Origin: Chengkuizengella axinellae
Lineage (GTDB): Bacteria; Bacillota; Bacilli; Paenibacillales; KCTC-33759
NCBI RefSeq assembly: GCF_030730905.1
Contig: NZ_JAVAMP010000001.1
Coordinates: forward strand, 124,001 to 188,000
Length of the DNA: 64,000 nucleotides
Reading direction: 5' to 3'
Both the position numbers and the translations under genes were made by a program. The notes beneath the pieces were generated by a model. That model saw nothing but the letters and a program-made list of their open reading frames with translations, was not told the DNA's origin and did no database searches. How positions within the stretch are numbered: the first letter of the stretch is position 1; each line of letters begins with the position of its first letter. Positions 18,572 through 28,472 of the stretch are shown here, in pieces.

Positions 18572-21181
18572 ATGGCAATGAAAGAGAAAAAGGTTCAGGA
18601 GCAAGTTTCCGCAAAAAAAGAAGTTGATTTGTTAGTACAGCGTGCTAAAAAAGCACAAGAGGAATTTTTGAAATTAAATCAAGAGCAAGTGGACAACATC
18701 GTCCAACAAATGGCTTTAGCAGGATTGGACCGTCATATGGAATTGGCTAAGATGGCAGTTCAAGAAACGGGTAGAGGCGTGTATGAAGATAAAATTACAA
18801 AAAATATATTTGCTACTGAATATATATATCACAGTATTAAATACGATAAAACAGTAGGGGTTATTGAAGAGAACCCATATGAAAGCTTTCAAAAGGTAGC
18901 TGAACCTGTAGGCGTAATTGCAGGAGTTACACCTGTAACGAATCCCACATCAACTACAATGTTTAAATCTTTAATCTCAATGAAAACAAGAAATCCTATT
19001 ATTTTTGCTTTCCATCCTTCTGCTCAACGCTGCAGCAGAGAGTCAGCAAAGACCATTTTAGAAGCGGCTGTTCAACATGGAGCACCTGAACATTGCATTC
19101 AATGGATCGAAACACCTTCTTTAGAAGCTACCGGATTGTTAATGAATCATCCTGATGTAGCCTTGGTATTAGCAACTGGAGGATCCGCAATGGTAAAAGC
19201 GGCTTATAGCACTGGAAAGCCTGCTCTTGGTGTTGGTCCAGGTAATGTTCCTTGCTTTATTGAAAAAACAGCGAATATTAAACAGGCCGCTACAGATTTG
19301 ATTTTATCTAAATCTTTTGATAATGGAATGATCTGTGCTTCTGAACAAGCAGTAATCATAGAAGAGCCTATTTATCAAGAAACGACTAAATTTATGAAGG
19401 ATATGGGATGTTATTTCCTTAATCCAGAAGAAATAGCGAAAGTGTCTAAATTAGTAATTAATCCTGAAAAGTGTGCAGTAAATGCAGTCATTGTTGGTCA
19501 ATCTGCATATAAGATTGCTGAAATGGCAGGGTTGAAAGTACCAAAGGATACAAAAGTATTAGTAGCAGAATTAGACGGTGTAGGAGATAAGTTTCCATTG
19601 TCTGCTGAAAAGTTAAGTCCTGTATTAGCTTGTTATAAAGTGAAGGATGCGCAAGCAGGTATAAAACGTGCAGCTGAAGTTGTTGCATATGGAGGAATGG
19701 GTCATTCTTCTGTTATCCATTCTGATGACCAGGATGTTATTAATCAATTCTCTCAAGTATTACAAACAGGGCGTGTCATTGTAAATTCTCCTTCTACTCA
19801 TGGTGCAATTGGAGATATATACAATACAAATCTTCCATCACTAACACTTGGTTGCGGTAGTTATGGAAATAACAGTACAACATCTAATGTATCTGCTGTT
19901 AACTTAATCAACGTGAAAAGAGTCGCTCATCGAACTGTAAATATGCAGTGGTTCAAAGTACCAAATAAAGTGTATTTTGAAAAAGGATCAACTCAGTATT
20001 TAGCAAAAATGCCTGATATCACACGTGTGATGGTTGTCACTGATGAGATGATGGTGAAATTAGGATACGTTGAAAAAGTTGAATACTATTTGCGCAAGCG
20101 ACAAATGCCTGTTCACATAGAAGTTTTCTCAGATGTTGAACCAGATCCTTCTGTAGAAACTGTAGAACGTGGTACAGCGATGATGAACAGCTTTAAGCCA
20201 GATTGTATCATTGCACTCGGCGGTGGATCTCCGATGGATGCTGCCAAAGCAATGTGGTTATTCTACGAATATCCTGACACTAGCTTTAATTCTTTAAAAC
20301 AGAAATTTTTAGATATTAGAAAAAGAGTATATAAATATCCGCGTTTAGGTAAAAAAGCAAAATTTGTTGGTATCCCAACAACATCTGGAACAGGCTCTGA
20401 AGTGACTTCTTTTGCAGTAATTACAGATAAAAACCAAGGAAATACAAAATATCCACTTGCAGATTATGAATTAACACCAGATGTTGCAATCATTGATCCT
20501 GATTTTGTTCTAAGTTTGCCTAAAACGGCTGTTGCAGATACAGGTATGGATGTATTAACACATGCGATTGAAGCTTATGTATCTGTTATGGCAAATGATT
20601 ATACAGATGGCTTAGCAATGAAAGCAATACAGCTTGTGTTTGAACACTTAGAAGATTCTTATAAAGTTGGGGATGCTTTATCTAGAGAGAAAATGCATAA
20701 TGCATCTACAATTGCTGGGATGGCCTTTGCGAATGCTTTCCTTGGAATCAATCACAGTTTAGCGCATAAGTGGGGTGGAGAATTCCACACGGCACATGGT
20801 AGAACAAATGCCATTTTACTGCCTCATGTTATTCGTTACAATGCGACGAAACCAACTAAGTTTGCATCTTTCCCGAAATATGATCATTATATTGCAGATG
20901 AAAGATATGCAGAAATTGCAAGAACTTTAGGTCTGCCTGCAAGCACGACAGAAGAAGGAGTGAATAGCTTAATTGAAGCGATTCGCAAGCTGAATAAAGC
21001 CCTAAACATTCCAGAGAAATTCAAGGATGTGAATGTAAATCCTACAGAGTTTGAAGCAAAGGTAAATTATTTAGCGGATCGTGCTTTTGAAGATCAATGT
21101 ACAACTGCTAATCCAAAGATGCCATTAGTTACTGAATTGGCTGAAATATATAGAAAAGCTTTTTATGGAAAATTTGAATAA
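18572..21181 (+). CDS. adhE: bifunctional acetaldehyde-CoA / alcohol dehydrogenase
   Basis: Fermentative enzyme (869 aa) reducing acetyl-CoA to acetaldehyde and then to ethanol, regenerating NAD+. The N-terminal aldehyde dehydrogenase half has the catalytic cysteine (about residue 255, FDNGMICASEQ); the C-terminal half is an iron alcohol dehydrogenase with GGGSPMD and the histidine-rich FLGINHSLAHKWGGEFHTAHG, cited by its key histidines. The ATG at 18572 follows GAGGAG; an upstream in-frame codon is not needed. It precedes pflB and pflA and has an Fnr box, so it is likely induced without oxygen. Confidence 0.95.
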   Translation: MAMKEKKVQEQVSAKKEVDLLVQRAKKAQEEFLKLNQEQVDNIVQQMALAGLDRHMELAKMAVQETGRGVYEDKITKNIFATEYIYHSIKYDKTVGVIEENPYESFQKVAEPVGVIAGVTPVTNPTSTTMFKSLISMKTRNPIIFAFHPSAQRCSRESAKTILEAAVQHGAPEHCIQWIETPSLEATGLLMNHPDVALVLATGGSAMVKAAYSTGKPALGVGPGNVPCFIEKTANIKQAATDLILSKSFDNGMICASEQAVIIEEPIYQETTKFMKDMGCYFLNPEEIAKVSKLVINPEKCAVNAVIVGQSAYKIAEMAGLKVPKDTKVLVAELDGVGDKFPLSAEKLSPVLACYKVKDAQAGIKRAAEVVAYGGMGHSSVIHSDDQDVINQFSQVLQTGRVIVNSPSTHGAIGDIYNTNLPSLTLGCGSYGNNSTTSNVSAVNLINVKRVAHRTVNMQWFKVPNKVYFEKGSTQYLAKMPDITRVMVVTDEMMVKLGYVEKVEYYLRKRQMPVHIEVFSDVEPDPSVETVERGTAMMNSFKPDCIIALGGGSPMDAAKAMWLFYEYPDTSFNSLKQKFLDIRKRVYKYPRLGKKAKFVGIPTTSGTGSEVTSFAVITDKNQGNTKYPLADYELTPDVAIIDPDFVLSLPKTAVADTGMDVLTHAIEAYVSVMANDYTDGLAMKAIQLVFEHLEDSYKVGDALSREKMHNASTIAGMAFANAFLGINHSLAHKWGGEFHTAHGRTNAILLPHVIRYNATKPTKFASFPKYDHYIADERYAEIARTLGLPASTTEEGVNSLIEAIRKLNKALNIPEKFKDVNVNPTEFEAKVNYLADRAFEDQCTTANPKMPLVTELAEIYRKAFYGKFE

Positions 21182-21201
21182 TTTAGTTTAAGTATAAACA
21201 T

Positions 21202-21266
21202 ACCCCCGGTATAGGATGAACTGCTTGCAACGAAAAGTTAAAAGTCAGTCTCCTATACTGGCGGGT
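21202..21266 (+). other. large hairpin between adhE and pflB
   Basis: ACCCCCGGTATAGGA pairs with TCCTATACTGGCGGGT across about 34 nt. There is no T-run, so it is more likely an RNA-stability or processing element than a terminator. No separate promoter or Fnr box is seen before pflB. Confidence 0.55.
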
Positions 21267-21321
21267 TATCCTCATTTTAAAATCAATTGTTTTTGGGTAA
21301 TTAACTTTGGAGGTGTTTTTC

Positions 21322-23592
21322 ATGTCTATGGTGGAAAAAGAACTAAAACCAAAAGAAGCTGAAATCAACCCTTGGAGAGGTTTCCAAGCTGGGAATTGGG
21401 AAAGAGAGATTGATGTAAAGAATTTTATTGATTTAAACATTACTTCTTATGAAGGAAATGAACAATTTTTATCAGGGCCTACATCTAATACAAAAGCTTT
21501 ATGGGATATTATAAGTGAATTGACTAGAAAAGAGCTCGACAATGGTGGTGTGTTGGATGTTGATGTTAATACGCCTTCCACAATTACATCACATGGTCCA
21601 GGGTATCTTGATCAAACCAAAGAGAAAATTGTAGGTTTACAAACAGATGAGCCTTTTAAACGTTCTATTCAGCCTTACGGTGGTATTAGAATGGTGAAGG
21701 ATGCATGTGCAGCATATGGATTTACACTACCTGATGAGATTTTTAATATTTTTACAAATATTCGCAAAACACATAATCAAGGTGTTTTTGACGCCTATAC
21801 AACAGATATGAGAAAAGCTCGGAAAGCAGGGATCATTACTGGATTACCTGATGCTTATGGAAGAGGACGTATTATCGGTGATTACAGACGAGCTGCTTTG
21901 TATGGTGTTGATAAGCTTATTGAACAAAAACAAGAAGATTTGCTTCAATTGGAATTAGATGTAATGAGTGAAGAAGTAATTAGAGATCGAGAAGAGATAA
22001 ATGAACAAATTCGCAGTTTACAGGAATTGAAACAAATGGCTTCACGTTATGGTTTTGATATTTCTTTTCCGGCTAATAATACAGAGGAAGCTATTCAGTG
22101 GTTATATTTTGCTTACTTAGCTGCGATTAAAGAGCAAAATGGAGCAGCTATGAGCTTGGGCAGGGTTTCTAGTTTCTTAGATGTATATATCGAAAGAGAT
22201 CTACAAGAAGGTACATTATCTGAGGAAGAAGCTCAGGAATTAGTTGATCATTTCATAATGAAGCTGCGTATTGTTAAGTTTTTGAGAACTCCTGAATATA
22301 ATGAGTTATTCAGTGGAGACCCAACTTGGGTTACAGAGTCTATTGGAGGTATGGGACTTGATGGAAAAACACGAGTAACGAAAAACTCTTACAGATTCCT
22401 TCATACCCTATATAATTTAGGTCCAGCTCCTGAACCAAACTTAACCGTACTATGGTCAGAAAAGCTTCCTGAGAACTTTAAAAATTATTGTGCTAAGGTG
22501 TCTATCCATACAAGTTCAATTCAATATGAAAATGATGATCTGATGCGTCCGCACTATGGTGATGATTATGGAATTGCATGTTGTGTATCAGCTATGCGCA
22601 TCGGTAAACAAATGCAGTTTTTTGGAGCAAGAGCTAACCTAGCTAAATGTTTATTATATGCAATTAATGGTGGAATGGATGAAAAATTAGGAGTACAAAT
22701 TGGACCTGAATATTCATCAATTACATCTGAAGTATTAAACTTCGATGAAGTCATGAAAAAGTATGATGATATGTTGGATTGGTTAGCAAAATTATATATG
22801 AACACATTAAATGTGATTCATTATATGCATGATAAATATAGCTATGAACGAATTGAAATGGCTTTACATGATCGTGAAATTGTAAGAACGATGGCTGCAG
22901 GCATCGCTGGATTATCCGTAGTAGCTGATTCACTAAGTGCGATTAAATATGCAAAAGTAAAGCCTATACGTAATGAAAAGGGAATAGCCATTGATTTTGA
23001 AATTGAAGGTGATTTCCCTAAATATGGTAACAATGATGATCGTGTAGATTCTATTGCTACATCATTAGTTCAGACTTTTATGAACAAATTAAGCAAGCAT
23101 CAAACTTATAGAAAAGCGATCCCTACGATGTCAATTTTAACGATTACCTCAAATGTAGTATATGGTAAAAAAACAGGAACAACACCTGATGGACGAAGAG
23201 CTGGAGAGCCTTTTGCACCTGGTGCGAATCCTATGCATGGTCGAGATACAAAAGGAGCTCTTGCATCCTTAAATTCTGTGGCTAAGCTTCCTTATGAATA
23301 CAGCTTAGATGGAATTTCTAACACATTCTCAATCATACCGAAGGCTCTAGGGAAAGAAGAACCTATTCGAAAGCAGAACTTGCATGCCTTGTTAGATGGT
23401 TATATGATGCAGGGAGCCCATCATTTAAATGTAAATGTGTTTGACAGACAACAATTAATTGATGCAATGGAGCATCCTGAACAATACCCACAATTAACGA
23501 TAAGGGTTTCTGGTTATGCTGTAAACTTTGTGAAGTTGACAAGAGAACAGCAGTTAGACGTTATTAATCGTACATTCCATGGGTCAGTGTAA
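21322..23592 (+). CDS. pflB: formate acetyltransferase (pyruvate formate-lyase)
   Basis: Glycyl-radical enzyme that splits pyruvate with CoA to acetyl-CoA and formate. The 756 aa protein has the catalytic cysteine pair (about C420-C421 in [10 protein letters not shown]) and the C-terminal radical glycine (about G731 in RVSGYAVNF). The ATG follows GGAGGTG by eight bases; the frame extends slightly upstream. Its product acetyl-CoA is the substrate of AdhE, upstream, and its activase is directly downstream. Confidence 0.96.
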   Translation: MSMVEKELKPKEAEINPWRGFQAGNWEREIDVKNFIDLNITSYEGNEQFLSGPTSNTKALWDIISELTRKELDNGGVLDVDVNTPSTITSHGPGYLDQTKEKIVGLQTDEPFKRSIQPYGGIRMVKDACAAYGFTLPDEIFNIFTNIRKTHNQGVFDAYTTDMRKARKAGIITGLPDAYGRGRIIGDYRRAALYGVDKLIEQKQEDLLQLELDVMSEEVIRDREEINEQIRSLQELKQMASRYGFDISFPANNTEEAIQWLYFAYLAAIKEQNGAAMSLGRVSSFLDVYIERDLQEGTLSEEEAQELVDHFIMKLRIVKFLRTPEYNELFSGDPTWVTESIGGMGLDGKTRVTKNSYRFLHTLYNLGPAPEPNLTVLWSEKLPENFKNYCAKVSIHTSSIQYENDDLMRPHYGDDYGIACCVSAMRIGKQMQFFGARANLAKCLLYAINGGMDEKLGVQIGPEYSSITSEVLNFDEVMKKYDDMLDWLAKLYMNTLNVIHYMHDKYSYERIEMALHDREIVRTMAAGIAGLSVVADSLSAIKYAKVKPIRNEKGIAIDFEIEGDFPKYGNNDDRVDSIATSLVQTFMNKLSKHQTYRKAIPTMSILTITSNVVYGKKTGTTPDGRRAGEPFAPGANPMHGRDTKGALASLNSVAKLPYEYSLDGISNTFSIIPKALGKEEPIRKQNLHALLDGYMMQGAHHLNVNVFDRQQLIDAMEHPEQYPQLTIRVSGYAVNFVKLTREQQLDVINRTFHGSV

Positions 23593-23619
23593 AGTTTAAG
23601 TTAAAAGAAAGGATGAGAG

Positions 23620-24372
23620 ATGATGAGCACGATAGGTCGCATACACTCTTTAGATACATTTGGAACTGTTGATGGTCCAGGGATACGTTTCGTGCTTTTC
23701 ATGCAAGGTTGTGCGCTTCAATGTCAATACTGCCATAATCGTGATACTTGGGATCGGGACAAAGGAAATGCCAAAAAGGTAGAAGAGATTTTATCAGAAG
23801 TTGAGCCTTATATCCATTATTATAAGAGCTCTAAGGGCGGTATTACGATTACTGGTGGAGAACCAACCTTGCAAGCGCCTTTTGTAAAGGAAGTTTTTGA
23901 AGCTTGTAAACAGAAATGGAATCTTCACACTGCTTTGGATACTTCAGGTTTTAATGATCCGAGTAGAATTAAAGACTTGTTTGATGTTACTGATCTACTT
24001 TTATTAGACATTAAACAAATGGATGATGATAAACATAAAAAATTAACTGGACAATCTAATGAAAGAATATTAAAAGTAATACAATATGCATCAGAAATGA
24101 ATAAAAAAATGTGGATTAGACACGTACTCATTCCTGGGATTACTGATGATTATTCCGATTTGTTTGAACTAGGAAAATTCATTGGAAAGTTGAAGAATGT
24201 CGAGAAGGTTGAAATCCTGCCTTATCACAGAATGGGAGTCTTTAAGTGGCAGCAGCTCGGATATAGCTATCCGTTGGAGGGGGTAAGAACTCCAACCGAT
24301 CAAGAACTGAAAAGAGCGATACAGATCGTTGACAAAGGTATTGAAGAAAACACCTTAAGTAAAATAACTTAA
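23620..24372 (+). CDS. pflA: pyruvate formate-lyase activating enzyme
   Basis: Radical-SAM enzyme of 250 aa that installs the glycyl radical on PflB. The [4Fe-4S] motif CALQCQYCHNRD (CxxxCxxC) and the SAM region GGITITGGEPTLQ are clear. It starts 27 bp after pflB with two adjacent ATG codons after AAAGGATG; either may be used. It ends where a short repeat element begins. Confidence 0.95.
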   Translation: MMSTIGRIHSLDTFGTVDGPGIRFVLFMQGCALQCQYCHNRDTWDRDKGNAKKVEEILSEVEPYIHYYKSSKGGITITGGEPTLQAPFVKEVFEACKQKWNLHTALDTSGFNDPSRIKDLFDVTDLLLLDIKQMDDDKHKKLTGQSNERILKVIQYASEMNKKMWIRHVLIPGITDDYSDLFELGKFIGKLKNVEKVEILPYHRMGVFKWQQLGYSYPLEGVRTPTDQELKRAIQIVDKGIEENTLSKIT

Positions 24373-24504
24373 CACGTTTTCCATGCAGTAAGACTCCCTC
24401 TTCTTCAAGAAGAGGGAGCAGCCTGCTTTTCACCTGATAAGGTTATCTAACTTCAAGGAGATATAAAAACGCCTACTAAAAGCAAGATTCTCGTTATTAA
24501 ATTC
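24372..24504. repeat. hairpin-rich repeat, copy B (IS200/IS605-end-like)
   Basis: Related to 11968-12103 over its whole length. Its first hairpin is extended (CTCCCTCTTC-TTCAA-GAAGAGGGAG) compared with copy A, with both arms changed compatibly. It fills the space between the convergent pflA and fnr genes and overlaps the last codons of fnr. Confidence 0.65.
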
Positions 24505-25216
24505 TACAAATTTCAACTGGACAGTCGGGACAAGAGACGATGGTTTTTAAATCATTTAGCTTGTGGATGGTAATCAACCCATTTTTCATGCTAATGATAC
24601 CATCGTCTTTATGTTTGCTTAAAAGTCTGTTTACACTCTCTCTAGTTGTTCCAATTAAATTAGCCAGATCTGTATTAGTAAGTTTCATATCTAAAAGAAT
24701 ACCATCTTCAGTCAGCTTGCCACAGGTATTACTAAGTCGAATTAATGTTGAAGCTAAAGCCCCACTTTTTCCAAATAATAACAAATCTCTAAATTTAGAT
24801 TCTGTTTTACGGTGCCATAAACTCATCCATTTCAAGAATTCTACAGCAAAATCCCCATGTTGATAAATAAGCATCTCTAAATCACTGTGTTCGATAATAC
24901 CTATATTTGAATCACTCAAAGTTTGAGCAGAGAATGTGAAGTTCAATTCACCAAATCCTCCAAATTCACAAAACATATCTCCTTCTTGCAAAATATATAA
25001 AATAAGTTCTTTCCCATCATCTGTTAGTTTTACAATCTTTACTTGTCCTTCATTTACAAAAAATAACCGCTTAGCTGGTTCTCCTTCGTGAAACAAATAT
25101 TGATGTTGTAAAAAATGATTTGAGTACATGACGCTCTTTAGTCTATTAATATTCTCTTCAGATAAGAAATGTGATATTTGTCCAGACAATTTACAATTTT
25201 GGGTTATATGCTGCAT
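24497..25216 (-). CDS. fnr: anaerobic regulator Fnr (Crp/Fnr family)
   Basis: Oxygen-sensing activator, 239 aa. Residues about 25-140 are the cyclic-nucleotide-binding-like beta-roll, and about 165-225 the winged helix with TNTDLANLIGTTRESVNRLLSKH as recognition region. The C-terminus carries C229, C232 and C237 (CPDCPVEIC), the same spacing as the three cysteine ligands of the [4Fe-4S] cluster in Bacillus subtilis Fnr, unlike the N-terminal cysteines of E. coli FNR. The ATG at 25216 follows AAGGAGGT. It sits beside adhE-pflBA, whose promoter has an Fnr box. Confidence 0.92.
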   Translation of the reverse strand: MQHITQNCKLSGQISHFLSEENINRLKSVMYSNHFLQHQYLFHEGEPAKRLFFVNEGQVKIVKLTDDGKELILYILQEGDMFCEFGGFGELNFTFSAQTLSDSNIGIIEHSDLEMLIYQHGDFAVEFLKWMSLWHRKTESKFRDLLLFGKSGALASTLIRLSNTCGKLTEDGILLDMKLTNTDLANLIGTTRESVNRLLSKHKDDGIISMKNGLITIHKLNDLKTIVSCPDCPVEICRI

Positions 25217-25314
25217 AGTATAACCTCCTTCATCTCTATTACTATTATTATATATCAATTTTTCCAAAAGTGTATGATCTTATTTTGATAGTAACATTTT
25301 TCACACATTATCAT

Positions 25315-25330
25315 CGTGATATTTATCACA
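25315..25330 (-). promoter_or_regulatory. FNR-like box upstream of fnr
   Basis: CGTGATATTTATCACA differs from TGTGA-N6-TCACA at one base. It is about 80 bp upstream of the start predicted from a TATAAT-like box near 25248, so the effect on fnr may be indirect or weak. Confidence 0.55.
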
Positions 25331-25410
25331 AACTGAAATTTGTTTGTATATCTGAATTTTTACCAAGGTTCTCTTTATATAGGTATAGGTATATTTTTCT
25401 GTATTGTTGT

Positions 25411-25438
25411 ACGTCTAATGAAAAAAATACATATGCTA
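25411..25438 (+). promoter_or_regulatory. possible sigma-K-type promoter
   Basis: AC, 17 bases, then CATATGCTA, matching the sigma-K pattern AC-N16/17-CATANNNTA. It is 37 bp upstream of the start codon of the next gene. Confidence 0.45.
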
Positions 25439-25474
25439 AATTGAAAATAATAAGAATGTTGGAGGAGATTGGAT

Positions 25475-26065
25475 ATGAAAAAACGTAAAAAGAAAAATGT
25501 AAAGAGATTGGATGCAAATATTAATGAATTGGATTGGATTGATGAGAAAGATGATAAAGAAGGATTTTTAAAAGATATTCCCATTGAATTGGGTTGGTTT
25601 CCAGAATTTCCTTTTTTAAATGACAAACCAAAAAAAAGTATGAAAAAGAAGAAAGTAAAAAGGCCTAAACCTTTACTATATACGAATCCATTTGAATTTA
25701 GCATTGAATACAATAGCTCAGAGGACAGAGACAGCCAACAACCAGATTTCTCTTACGAGAAAAAAGAAGAAAAAGAAAAAAAAATCGAAAACATTCAGCA
25801 ATTTAACAATACAACATTTGAAATGGAAAGTGCAGAAGTAAGTACAGAAGTGTTTATTGAATTTGATGAACCTTTTAATAACAATGAGTACGTTCTTGTA
25901 GCGATGACAAATCGCTCCAATTGTTTTACCGCAATAAAAGAAAAAACTGCGGATTTCGCAGTTATTGAAGTCATTAAACTTGAAAGTGAGCATCACAATG
26001 AAAATGAAACTATAGAAGAGATGGATTTAACTGGTGAATTATCTTGGATTGCCATCGGGAATTAA
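25475..26065 (+). CDS. protein of unknown function, basic N-terminus and WIAIGN C-terminus
   Basis: A 196 aa protein without signal peptide or membrane segment; no family recognised. The first 75 residues are lysine-rich with an FLKDIPIELGWFPEFPF segment, residues 85-115 are charged and low-complexity, and the last 80 look like a beta-rich domain ending GELSWIAIGN. A WIAIG ending is seen in surface and fibre-type domains of Bacillota, so a spore-surface role is possible. GGAGGAG precedes the ATG by seven bases, and a sigma-K-like promoter lies upstream. Both hints point to sporulation but neither proves it. Confidence 0.65.
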   Translation: MKKRKKKNVKRLDANINELDWIDEKDDKEGFLKDIPIELGWFPEFPFLNDKPKKSMKKKKVKRPKPLLYTNPFEFSIEYNSSEDRDSQQPDFSYEKKEEKEKKIENIQQFNNTTFEMESAEVSTEVFIEFDEPFNNNEYVLVAMTNRSNCFTAIKEKTADFAVIEVIKLESEHHNENETIEEMDLTGELSWIAIGN

Positions 26066-26086
26066 TATTATCAGAGAATGAACCTG

Positions 26087-27094
26087 CTATTTTTTTGGAT
26101 TTGCAGACCATCTTATTAATAAACCGGCATATACTAATCCTCCGCCAAAACCATAAAGCAGTAAGTGATTATCATTTTTTAATTTGTTTTGATTCAAACC
26201 TTCTTGAATAGATAATGGTATCGTAGCTGCTGAAGTATTGCCGTAATGTACAAGACTATATAACGTTTTTTCCAATGGGAAATTACTTCTTTGGCAAATA
26301 GATTCAATCATACGAAGATTAGCGCTATGTGGAATAAACCAATCCACATTATCCAAAGTCATTTCCGTATTTTCCATTACTCTTAACATGCCTTTAGGAA
26401 CATGATTTACAGCCCATTTATAAACCTCTCTACCGTTTTGAACTAAAAAAGCTTCTTTTTCAAGCTCTACACCATTTAAATTATTAGATAATCCCTTTTG
26501 GTATAAATGAATGCCACCTTCACCATGTGATCCATTATAAGAAGATAAGAAGCTTGGTAGTTCTTTATCTTTTTCCACAAGTACTACTCCTGCTCCGTCA
26601 CCAAACAATATACAGGTTGTTCTATCGTTATAGTTGGTGATTTTAGATAAGACATCTGCTCCAATAACCATAATTTTTTTATGGAGACCTGCAGTAATTA
26701 GTCCATTTGCAACATGAAGGCCATAAGTAAAACCTGCACAGGCTGCTCTTAAATCGATAGCACCTGTATTCCTTAGCTGAAAATGAGCTTGGATTTGGCT
26801 TGCTGTGCTAGGAAATGAAAAATCAGCTGTGCTGGTTGCTACAATAATTAAATCGGTATCTTCAATTTCTACATCATATTGATCAACCATATTTTGAATA
26901 GCTGCAATACATAGATCACTGGTGAATTCATCTTCTTCTGCAATTCTACGTTCCTTAATTCCTGTGCGTTGTACAATCCATTCGTCATTCGTGTCAACAA
27001 GTTGTTCTAAGTCATGATTAGAAAGCACCTTTTTCGGTACATAAGTACCAATAGCGGTTATTCTTGCATTTGAATTTACTTTAAACGTACTCAT
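26087..27094 (-). CDS. fabH: 3-oxoacyl-ACP synthase III
   Basis: Condenses acyl-CoA starters with malonyl-ACP to begin fatty-acid synthesis. The 335 aa protein has the catalytic triad of the family: cysteine in DLRAACAGF, histidine in DWFIPHSANLRM, and asparagine in VHYGNTSAATIP. The ATG at 27094 follows GAGGTGAAACCA; a GTG three codons earlier is less likely. A FapR operator lies about 120 bp upstream. It stands alone, as the second FabH of many Bacilli (FabHB/YhfB type) does; which paralog this is cannot be told. Confidence 0.9.
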   Translation of the reverse strand: MSTFKVNSNARITAIGTYVPKKVLSNHDLEQLVDTNDEWIVQRTGIKERRIAEEDEFTSDLCIAAIQNMVDQYDVEIEDTDLIIVATSTADFSFPSTASQIQAHFQLRNTGAIDLRAACAGFTYGLHVANGLITAGLHKKIMVIGADVLSKITNYNDRTTCILFGDGAGVVLVEKDKELPSFLSSYNGSHGEGGIHLYQKGLSNNLNGVELEKEAFLVQNGREVYKWAVNHVPKGMLRVMENTEMTLDNVDWFIPHSANLRMIESICQRSNFPLEKTLYSLVHYGNTSAATIPLSIQEGLNQNKLKNDNHLLLYGFGGGLVYAGLLIRWSANPKK

Positions 27095-27214
27095 TGGTTT
27101 CACCTCAATTTTTTTAATAACTTAAGAATTTATAAAAATTTTCTCCGAAATACTCCATTAGGATTTTTTGTTCAATCAAAGATAATTAATTAGTCTGAAA
27201 ATTAATATTAGATA

Positions 27215-27231
27215 TTAGTACCTAGTACTAA
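27215..27231 (-). promoter_or_regulatory. FapR operator of fabH
   Basis: TTAGTACCTAGTACTAA fits the known 17-bp FapR palindrome TTAGTACC-N2/3-TACTAA. FapR represses lipid-synthesis genes and is released by malonyl-CoA. The rest of 27095-27403 contains a degraded copy of the 50-bp repeat near 27143 and AT-rich promoter sequence for the downstream plus-strand gene. Confidence 0.82.
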
Positions 27232-27403
27232 TTATGAATACATTCAAATGATTTGTCAATCCCTAAACATTATTCGCAAATTGAATATAATTGATTGCAG
27301 GAAAGTACAGTCGGAATTACCAAAGCATTCTATGTTTATTTTTCAGTAAAAACTTCATCCTAAGACTGATACAAAAAATTAATCATCAGGATGGAGGCGT
27401 AAA

Positions 27404-28357
27404 ATGGTAAATTCAGTTTTTTCTCGAATAATACTTGCTGGTTCACTTATATTTTCATTAAGTGCTTGTACAACTACAGACAACGAAGGTGCTATGGATA
27501 CTCGGTCTCGAGACAATAATGTTCGTCCATACGGGGTATACGACAATAATGATCGCTTAGGAGTTCGAAATTACAATAACAATCGCTACAATGCAAATCG
27601 TTACAATGTATTAAATGGTGGTAAGGGAACTCAAAACAACATTCGAAATACGGATAGGATGACGAATCGAGCAAGTGATCTTCGAGCGAATAATGTTCAT
27701 CAAAATACGAATATAAGGGAAAGTAAAAAAATTGCTGATGAGCTTGTAAGAATGAAGGAAGTAAAAAGAGCGAATGTATTATTGACGGATAACAATGCCT
27801 ATATTGCTGTTGAATTAGCAAAAGGAACAACAACGAATCAAATGAAAGGCACTTCTTTAAAAGGCACAACAAACAGTCAGATGAAAGGCACTTCTATAAA
27901 AGGTAAAACAAACAATCAGATGAAAAGTTCTTCCCTAAAAGGTACATCAATGCACGGTACTCGTGGAAGTGAATATTATGGTTTAAGAATGAACACAGGT
28001 AAAATAGCTGGATCATACTCAAAGAATAATAAAATGGGTACCTATTCCAATAATAAAATGACAACAAAATCTAACAATCAAGTTGGTACCTATACGGATA
28101 CGATGGAAAACAATGTAAAAAATAAAATAACTGAAAAAGTAAAATCAATGGATAAAAATGTAAAAAATGTATATGTTTCTGCAAATGCTGATTTCGTGGA
28201 GAGAGTTAACAATTACATGGTTGATATTGGCGAAGGTAAACCTGTAAGAGGGTTTATGGAAGAATTTAATACTTTTATGGATAGAGTATTTCCAATGAAC
28301 GTTGATAATAATAACAATAGAACCAATCGTACGATCTTGAATCCAGCTAATCGATAA
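27404..28357 (+). CDS. YhcN/YlaJ-type sporulation lipoprotein
   Basis: Exported lipoprotein of 317 aa. A signal peptide ends in lipobox LSAC; residues about 105-145 (KKIADELVRMKEVKRANVLL, DNNAYIAVEL) and 245-300 match the YhcN/YlaJ spore-protein domain. Between them is an inserted low-complexity region rich in N, K, T and G with a 13-residue repeat. Family members are made in the forespore and affect spore germination and outgrowth. GGAGGCG precedes the ATG. gerE follows about 115 bp downstream. Confidence 0.82.
   Translation: MVNSVFSRIILAGSLIFSLSACTTTDNEGAMDTRSRDNNVRPYGVYDNNDRLGVRNYNNNRYNANRYNVLNGGKGTQNNIRNTDRMTNRASDLRANNVHQNTNIRESKKIADELVRMKEVKRANVLLTDNNAYIAVELAKGTTTNQMKGTSLKGTTNSQMKGTSIKGKTNNQMKSSSLKGTSMHGTRGSEYYGLRMNTGKIAGSYSKNNKMGTYSNNKMTTKSNNQVGTYTDTMENNVKNKITEKVKSMDKNVKNVYVSANADFVERVNNYMVDIGEGKPVRGFMEEFNTFMDRVFPMNVDNNNNRTNRTILNPANR
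27821..27937 (+). repeat. three tandem 39-bp repeats inside the YhcN-like gene
   Basis: They encode KGTTTNQMKGTSL, KGTTNSQMKGTSI and KGKTNNQMKSSSL, followed by a partial fourth unit. Confidence 0.85.
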
Positions 28358-28472
28358 ATTATAGCCTATTTTTTAAAAACACCCGCACCATCGTTCGCTA
28401 CTTTTCATAAAATAATTTGACTGTATCCCTTGACCTTGTAATTCTAAACCCAAACAAGGAGGGGTGACGATA

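Noticed and set aside
21267-21321. Separate FNR box for pflB
   Set aside because: No TGTGA-N6-TCACA match; pflB is probably read from the adhE promoter.
25718-25996. 92-codon minus-strand frame with long F runs
   Set aside because: Antisense shadow of the lysine-rich region of the gene at 25475.
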